From a bacterium (GTDB lineage: Bacteria; Planctomycetota; UBA11346): a stretch of DNA of 16,718 bases. Position numbers and translations under genes: made by a program. The notes beneath the pieces are model-generated. The model saw only the letters and a list, made by a program, of their open reading frames with translations, had not been told where the DNA came from and made no database searches. Of this stretch, positions 11,905 through 16,718 are shown piece after piece. Each line of letters opens with the position of its first letter. Position 1 is the stretch's first letter. The DNA lies in NCBI GenBank assembly GCA_020049615.1, contig JAIFKN010000143.1, positions 1 to 16,718 of the forward strand. The letters run 5' to 3'.

Positions 11905-14900
11905 ACCAGGCCGCCCGCGAAATCATCTTCAAGGTCGTCTACTACGGCCCAGGCATGGCCGGCAAGACGACCAACCTGGCGTTCCTGCAGCAGCAGGCAC
12001 CCGCCGGCACCGTTTCCGAACTGGTCACCGTCGACACGCATTCTGAACGCACGCTGCACTTCGACCTGCTCGCCCTCGATCTCGGCCAGATCCAGGGCCA
12101 CCATGTGCGCGTCGAGTTCCACACCGTCCCCGGCCAGAGCTACTACGCCGCCACCCGCAAGCTGGTCCTGACCGGCGCCGACGCCGTCGTCTTCGTCGCC
12201 GACAGCCGGCGCGAGGCGCTGGATGAGAACATCGCGTCGATGAACGAGATGCTCGACAATCTGCGCCAGCTGGACATGCCGAGCCAGATCCCGGTGGTGC
12301 TGCAGTACAACAAGCAGGACCTGCCGACCGCGGTCAGGCCCGAGCAGCTCGACCCGCTCATGAATGTGCGCAGCTGGCCCAGCCGCGGCGCCAGCGCTCT
12401 CAACGGGCAGGGCGTGGCCGAGTGCGCCAAGGAGATATTGGCGATGCTGGCCGAGGCCGCCGCCGGGGTTTCGCTGCCCGAAGTGCCGCAGGAGATCGCC
12501 CCGCGCACCTGGCTGATCAGTTGCCACCGCTGCCAGGCCATGCTCGAGGTCCCCGATGCGGCGGTCGGTTCGATCTACGCCTGCGGCGTCTGCTCGGCGA
12601 CGCTCGAGGTGGTCGATCCCGATCGCGGACTGACCCGGGCGCCCACCCCAGGGCATACGCCGGCGCCGCAGCGTCCGCAGCCGCAGCCGCAGCCGCGGCA
12701 ACCGGAGCCGAGCGACTACGCGATGAAGACCCTGCCGGTGCAGCAGGAGCTGGCGACCAGCGAGTCGGCTCTGCAGCCGGCCCGTGGAGCCGTCCAGCCC
12801 GTTCCAGCTTCCGGCGCTGGCGGCTTCCCGCTCGCCGGCTGGGAGGTCATCTCCTTCCTTGATGAGAGCCCGCAGGGCCGCCGCCTGCGCGTACGGGACA
12901 GCGTCAGCGGACGCGTCTGCCGTGCTCTGGTGCTGTCCAACCAGCTGATGGCGCAGCCCGGCTATGCCGATGGCATTGAAGCCTACGTCCGCCTGGCCGG
13001 TCCGCTCAAGCATCCGCACATCCTGCCCCTGCTCGAGATGCGGCCGGTCAACGGCACCATCGTCCTGCTTTCAGCCGACATGCCCGAGCACGAACCGCTG
13101 GGCGTGGTTCTCGGCCGGCGCCGCGCCCTCGCACCGCCGCACGCCATGGGCTTGCTGCGCCAAGTGGTGCTGGCGCTCGAGGACGCCGCCAGGGCAGGCG
13201 TCGTGCATGGCTGGCTGCGCCCGGAATGCATCTTGGTCAGCCCGGATGGCGGGGTGCTGGTCGACGAGTTCGCGGTGCCCAAGTGCCACCGTTTCCTGGT
13301 CCGCGAACTCGCCGGCGCCAGTGCCGCCACCGAGTACTACCTCGCTCCGGAGCATCTCGGCGAGGATGCGCGCAGCGACCTGCGCAGCGACATGTTCCTC
13401 TGCGGCGCCCTGCTCTACCGCATGGTCACCGGCGACGGCCTGGTCACTGGCTACAACGCCCATGAAGCGCTGCACAAGCTGATGGCTGGTGGCGGCAAGC
13501 CCTTGCGCTCGGTCGGCAACACCGTGTCGCGCGACCTTGATCTGTTCTATCGCCAACTCACCGCATTGAACCGCGGCGAACGCTTCGAGAGCTACCGCAA
13601 GCTGGTCGAGATCCTTGACCGCTTCGGTGGCGGCGCCAAGCGCCAGAACCTGCGCCTGACCCAACCGATCTCCGCGCCTGGAGCCCGTGGCAACTCGCCA
13701 GGAAGCGGCACCTACCAGCGCACCGGCACCAGGACGCAGCAGCGTTCCGGCACTGGCGTGCACGCCAATCCCGGTACGGGCAACTGGCGCACGCCGACCG
13801 GCCAGATGAACGCCCCCGCCAGGCGCAGCGCCACTGGCGAGCTGGTCCGCCAGCCGCGCAAGAGCGGTGGTGGCGGCATGGCCGTGGTCGTGGTGGTGAT
13901 AGCCGTCCTCGCGATGGTCGGCGTGGTCGGCTACGTGGTGATGTCGCAACGGCAGGCGTCCGCCCCGGCTCCAGCCCCCATTCCCGTCCCGGTCGGCAGT
14001 CCGCAGCCGGCGACGCCATCTGCGACGACACCCCGGCCGGTCTCGCCCGCGACGATCGGAGCCGTGCCGCCTGGACAGCAGATGCCGGAACCGACGCCGA
14101 AGCCGGCGGCAGCAGCTGTCGCTGTCCCGGCCGCTCCAGCTCTGGCGACCCCAGCCGCGGCTACTCCGGCTACTCCGGCTACTCCGGCTACTCCGGCTAC
14201 TCCGGCTACTCCGGCTACTCCAGCCGCGGCTACTCCAGCCGTGGCTACTCCGGTTGCTCCAGCGGCAACCCAGCCAGCTCCGGCCGCGATGAGCCCGGCC
14301 CAGCGCCGCGATCTGCTCAATGCGATTGCCGACCTGATGCTGGAGGAACGCTTCCAGAAGGCTTTGGTTGAGGCCGAAAAGCTGCCGACCAACGAGGAGC
14401 GTCAGGCGGTCATCGCCAAGCGTGACGCCCGTCGAGCCGATCTTGAAGCCCGGTCGCGCACCATGCCCGAGTTGGCCACCATCCAGGCTGTATTACGGCC
14501 TGCCTTGGATGGCACCTGGGGCATGCCCGGCGATCGCGAATGGGCACGTGGTCTGCTGGATCAGGCCGAGGCGCGCCTGTCCGTGACCGTGACGCCTGCC
14601 CAGCCTGCACCAGTGACGCCGGTTGAGCCGGCGACGCCGGCGCTTCCGGCCGCTCCAGCCCAGCCGCCGGCGGACAACGCCGTCGATCCTGTCCTGGCGG
14701 TGCTGTCCGCCCTGGCCAAGGGCGAAATCGCCGTCGCCGAGGCGAGTGCCAGCAGCGTGCCGGAAGGACTGCCTGACGGCCGCTCCCTGCGTTTGGCGGT
14801 AGCCTCCTATGTGCAACGTCCGGCCCTGCTCGACCGGGTGGCGAAGGCGCGCAGTGCCAAGCTGCGCCTGACCCATCCGACGACCCGCGAATCGGTCGAT

Positions 14901-16256
14901 CTCGTTTCGGCCACTCCCACCGCATTGGAGGTGAGTGCTCCTGGCGGGGCCACGTCGTCGCTGTCCTGGGGGCAGATCGGCGCTCGCGACCTCGGCCGCC
15001 TGCTCGGCGAGGCAGCCTCTGCCCCTGGCGCCACCCCTGACGAGCAGGCGGCGGCGATCAGCGGTCTGATCATCGGCGGCGATACGGCGCTCGCTGCGGT
15101 GCATCTGCGCAAGGTCCGCGCCACGCTGCCGGCGGAGCGCGTCGCCGATTTCGACGGACTGGTCGTCATCGGTCGTCGCGGCGAAAGCCAGGTGCTGCTG
15201 GCCCGGGCCCAGGAGGCGCTGAAGTCCGGTTCGGCCAAGGCCCTCGCCGACTGCCTCGCCGAACTCAAGAAGCCCGATCGCATCAGCGTCCCGGCGGTCG
15301 CCACTGCGCTACCCCGTCTGGAGGCGGGGCTCAAGGACCTGCAGGATGGCCGGAGCAGCGGACCGGTGCAACTCTCCGATCGCGTGGTCTTCGATGCGCC
15401 AGCCGACCTGGCCCACTTTCCTGACAGCAGCGGAGCCTGGCAGGTGGCTGTCGGCTCCGCGGCCAACAGCGATGCCGCGCGTCTCGCCCGACGTGACGCA
15501 GGCACCGCCAAGAGCGTGCAGATCATCCTGACGCCGGCGGCGAAACGGGGCACCATCACCGTCGAATTCAAGGGCCTGAAGCTCGCTTTCGATCTTGCCG
15601 GTGGCCAGTTCGCCACCCAGGTCGGCGACAAGGCCGTTCCGCCCAAGCCGTGCAGCATCCTGGAGCGTACGCCGAACATCCTCTACCTCGCCTACAACGA
15701 GGACGGCAACCACACCACCATCGAACTGAACAGCCAAGTCATCGGTGATGTGGTCATGGGCGACCTCGGCGAGGTCTTCTCGCTCGCCGCCGCAGGCGGG
15801 GCGTTGATGCAGATCGATGAAGTCGTGTTCACCCGTGCCGATGCGGCCAATCCTGGCCGGCAAGCCCTCCGCAAGCTGGGATGGGAGCCGAATGGCAACG
15901 CCGCCCTCGATGACAAGGCCACCAGCATCGTCCTCCACGGTGCGCCCAACAGCACGGCGGGCATCTCCTGCCAGGTCCCGGCCAATACCGTCGGCTACAC
16001 CTTCGAGGTGAAGGGCGAGGGGACCTTCCGCATGATGGTCTCCGGCGCAGGCGGCAGCCAGCACGCCGATGTCAGGCTCCCAGCTGGCGAGGCGCAGCGC
16101 CTGACCGTGCGTTGGGCCTCAGGCACCCTGGTCGTTCTTGATGGCAACGGAGTGCCGTTGCACAGCGAGAAACTCGATCGGCCGGTGACGTCGGTGTCGC
16201 TCCTCGCTACCGGCCAGTGCGCCATCGCCCTGCCGATCAGGCCCAACAGGCAGTAG
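11895..16256 (+). CDS. MglA-like GTPase / zinc ribbon / pseudokinase / membrane fusion protein
   Basis: This 1453-residue protein is unrecognised as a whole. Residues 1-195 are an MglA-family Ras-like GTPase: P-loop G18-P-G-M-A-G-K-T25, T77-V-P-G-Q81, and N139-K-Q-D142. C210-x2-C213 and C230-x2-C233 form a zinc ribbon. After a Gln/Pro linker, residues 314-580 look like a protein kinase lobe pair, retaining A484-P-E486 and a S-D-M-F-L-C-G-A-L-L-Y helix. The beta-3 Lys is Leu345, the H-R-D-L-K-P-E-N loop reads H438-G-W-L-R-P-E-C, and DFG is D457-E-F, so it is probably catalytically dead. One transmembrane helix (662-683) follows, then an Ala/Pro/Thr stalk (about 690-800), helical segments, and a beta-rich, possibly lectin-like region from about 1158. 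The start ATG at 11895 overlaps the lspA stop. No stop or frame change interrupts it. I infer an inner-membrane scaffold linking an external ligand to a cytosolic GTPase. Confidence 0.85.
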   Translation: MQLNQAAREIIFKVVYYGPGMAGKTTNLAFLQQQAPAGTVSELVTVDTHSERTLHFDLLALDLGQIQGHHVRVEFHTVPGQSYYAATRKLVLTGADAVVFVADSRREALDENIASMNEMLDNLRQLDMPSQIPVVLQYNKQDLPTAVRPEQLDPLMNVRSWPSRGASALNGQGVAECAKEILAMLAEAAAGVSLPEVPQEIAPRTWLISCHRCQAMLEVPDAAVGSIYACGVCSATLEVVDPDRGLTRAPTPGHTPAPQRPQPQPQPRQPEPSDYAMKTLPVQQELATSESALQPARGAVQPVPASGAGGFPLAGWEVISFLDESPQGRRLRVRDSVSGRVCRALVLSNQLMAQPGYADGIEAYVRLAGPLKHPHILPLLEMRPVNGTIVLLSADMPEHEPLGVVLGRRRALAPPHAMGLLRQVVLALEDAARAGVVHGWLRPECILVSPDGGVLVDEFAVPKCHRFLVRELAGASAATEYYLAPEHLGEDARSDLRSDMFLCGALLYRMVTGDGLVTGYNAHEALHKLMAGGGKPLRSVGNTVSRDLDLFYRQLTALNRGERFESYRKLVEILDRFGGGAKRQNLRLTQPISAPGARGNSPGSGTYQRTGTRTQQRSGTGVHANPGTGNWRTPTGQMNAPARRSATGELVRQPRKSGGGGMAVVVVVIAVLAMVGVVGYVVMSQRQASAPAPAPIPVPVGSPQPATPSATTPRPVSPATIGAVPPGQQMPEPTPKPAAAAVAVPAAPALATPAAATPATPATPATPATPATPATPAAATPAVATPVAPAATQPAPAAMSPAQRRDLLNAIADLMLEERFQKALVEAEKLPTNEERQAVIAKRDARRADLEARSRTMPELATIQAVLRPALDGTWGMPGDREWARGLLDQAEARLSVTVTPAQPAPVTPVEPATPALPAAPAQPPADNAVDPVLAVLSALAKGEIAVAEASASSVPEGLPDGRSLRLAVASYVQRPALLDRVAKARSAKLRLTHPTTRESVDLVSATPTALEVSAPGGATSSLSWGQIGARDLGRLLGEAASAPGATPDEQAAAISGLIIGGDTALAAVHLRKVRATLPAERVADFDGLVVIGRRGESQVLLARAQEALKSGSAKALADCLAELKKPDRISVPAVATALPRLEAGLKDLQDGRSSGPVQLSDRVVFDAPADLAHFPDSSGAWQVAVGSAANSDAARLARRDAGTAKSVQIILTPAAKRGTITVEFKGLKLAFDLAGGQFATQVGDKAVPPKPCSILERTPNILYLAYNEDGNHTTIELNSQVIGDVVMGDLGEVFSLAAAGGALMQIDEVVFTRADAANPGRQALRKLGWEPNGNAALDDKATSIVLHGAPNSTAGISCQVPANTVGYTFEVKGEGTFRMMVSGAGGSQHADVRLPAGEAQRLTVRWASGTLVVLDGNGVPLHSEKLDRPVTSVSLLATGQCAIALPIRPNRQ
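14159..14221 (+). repeat. In-frame 9-bp tandem repeat encoding Ala-Thr-Pro
   Basis: Seven exact copies of GGCTACTCC run without a break, with degenerate copies on both sides. They encode repeated A-T-P from residue 756 in the stalk just outside the membrane. The codons GCT-ACT-CCG differ from the GCC/ACC usage of the rest of the gene, which points to recent expansion by slippage. Stalk length may vary between strains. Confidence 0.95.
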
Positions 16257-16277
16257 ATCTCACAAGAGGATGGGGCC

Positions 16278-16307
16278 CGAAGCGACCCGGCGTGGTCCGG
16301 GGCTTCG
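16278..16307 (+). terminator. Bulged hairpin after the GTPase-pseudokinase gene
   Basis: CGAAGC (16278-16283) pairs with GCTTCG (16302-16307), and inside it GACC (16284-16287) pairs with GGTC (16294-16297), with a 4-base bulge. It lies 22 bases after the stop codon. There is no T-run, so it is only a candidate transcript end. Confidence 0.35.
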
Positions 16308-16490
16308 ATGCTGAACCACTTGGTCAACCTTGCTGCGGCGATGGATGAGCCGCCAAGGACCGCGCGCGGCCCGCACCAGGGGGCAATGGGCAGCGCGGTC
16401 CCAGGCTTGGCTTCACAGCATTGCAGCTTGGTTCCGGTGACGCTGGCTCGCGAACGAACGGCTGCTCAGGCATGCCGCAGAACGAACAGA

Positions 16491-16514
16491 GCCTGCATCC
16501 AAGCGGATGCAGGC
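16491..16514 (-). terminator. Intrinsic terminator of the 46-residue gene
   Basis: A perfect 10-bp stem, GCCTGCATCC (16491-16500) and GGATGCAGGC (16505-16514), has a 4-base loop. Read on the minus strand it is followed by TCTGTTCGTTCT, a T-rich tail. It lies about 30 bases beyond the stop codon at 16546. Confidence 0.65.
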
Positions 16515-16545
16515 CCTGGGGTGGCTTCCGAAGGAGAACGTCCGC

Positions 16546-16686
16546 TCAGCCGGCGAAGGGGTTGCCGCCAGTGACGATGTTCTGGTCCTGCAGTTCGATC
16601 AGTTCGATGATCCCCAGCGTGCCGGCGACAGCCAGCGCGATGCAGCAGGTGATGACCAGCCAGAGATAGACCTTGTCATTCAGCAT
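16546..16686 (-). CDS. 46-residue single-helix membrane peptide
   Basis: This very short gene starts at ATG 16686 with a strong Shine-Dalgarno and ends at 16546, followed by a clean hairpin terminator. The product starts MLNDKVYLW and has one transmembrane helix at about 7-29 (LWLVITCCIALAVAGTLGII, with a Cys-Cys pair). A short tail (ELIELQDQNIV, then TGGNPFAG) follows. The charge pattern puts the tail on the side opposite the N-terminus, or leaves it ambiguous. No family is recognised. Such peptides often assist a larger membrane complex, but its partner is not in the window; the gene may be monocistronic, since its own terminator follows. The combination of initiation signal, protein-like sequence and terminator makes it more credible than its length suggests. 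Confidence 0.7.
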   Translation of the reverse strand: MLNDKVYLWLVITCCIALAVAGTLGIIELIELQDQNIVTGGNPFAG

Positions 16687-16693
16687 GGGAGCG

Positions 16694-16700
16694 TCCTTCC
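16694..16700 (-). promoter_or_regulatory. Strong Shine-Dalgarno of the 46-residue gene
   Basis: On the minus strand GGAAGGA (16700-16694) sits 7 bases before the ATG at 16686. It is one of the strongest ribosome-binding sites in the window. Confidence 0.75.
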
Positions 16701-16718
16701 GATCACAGGCGGTTGGCG

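Larger units (their letters stand above)
16257..16545. other. Intergenic region between two convergent units
   Basis: This 289-base stretch separates the GTPase-pseudokinase gene from the small minus-strand gene. Short frames here have no protein-like character. It holds one bulged hairpin near its left end and one clean hairpin near its right end, both listed separately. Confidence 0.6.

Noticed and set aside
11691..13019. 442-residue minus-strand frame opposite lspA and the GTPase
   Set aside because: It lies antisense to two genes with intact catalytic motifs and shows only Arg/Gly/Leu/His-rich composition.
12840..13640. Active Ser/Thr protein kinase
   Set aside because: The ATP-anchoring Lys, catalytic Asp and DFG motif are all replaced.
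1..16718. tRNA, rRNA, insertion sequences, prophage or attachment sites
   Set aside because: I saw no cloverleaf-like sequence, transposase motif, terminal inverted repeats with target duplication, or phage gene anywhere in the window.

Overview
The window is very GC-rich and gene-dense. Most neighbours are separated by a few bases, overlap, or face each other tail to tail. The bacterium is Gram-negative: there is a prolipoprotein signal peptidase, a probable outer-membrane beta-barrel protein ending in Phe, and secreted PDZ proteins. A formylglycine-type sulfatase, a PduL phosphotransacylase, and an MglA-like GTPase fused to a degenerate eukaryotic-type kinase together suggest the Planctomycetota/PVC group. 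This is an inference from gene content; no rRNA or other phylogenetic marker is present.

Layout. 1-294 is non-coding with several inverted repeats. 295-1779 (+) is a cytosolic-type Cys sulfatase. It converges on a minus-strand pair of PDZ proteins (3179-1784); the second of these carries an apparent one-base frameshift. A heptanucleotide tandem repeat lies in the divergent gap before pduL (3324-3932, +). pduL converges on a minus-strand pair of membrane proteins (5974-3939) that share a related N-terminal module. A divergent promoter region (5975-6125) leads into a tightly overlapped plus-strand operon: pepA, trpF, a 67-residue two-helix membrane protein, and an EctB-like aminotransferase. 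Then follow a small helical protein (9656), a MoaD/ThiS/CysO-like sulfur carrier with a masked C-terminal Gly-Gly (10051), a probable outer-membrane beta-barrel (10457), lspA (11380), and a 1453-residue membrane protein overlapping lspA. The end holds a 46-residue minus-strand membrane peptide with a strong Shine-Dalgarno and a hairpin terminator.

The most striking gene is 11895-16256. It appears to be a single chain of MglA-family GTPase, zinc ribbon, pseudokinase, transmembrane helix, Ala/Pro/Thr stalk and a large extracytoplasmic region that looks lectin-like. The cytoplasmic GTPase keeps its P-loop, TVPGQ and NKQD motifs. The kinase-like part has lost the beta-3 Lys, the catalytic Asp and the DFG motif. 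This looks like a membrane signalling scaffold that couples external binding to a small GTPase.

A second recurring pattern is regulatory. Many transcription units have a -10-like hexamer ending only 5-12 bases before the start codon, no Shine-Dalgarno, and in several cases a TTG-type -35 box 15-17 bases further up. This fits leaderless or nearly leaderless mRNAs. Other genes in the same window (4862-5974, 8315, 16546) have ordinary Shine-Dalgarno sequences.
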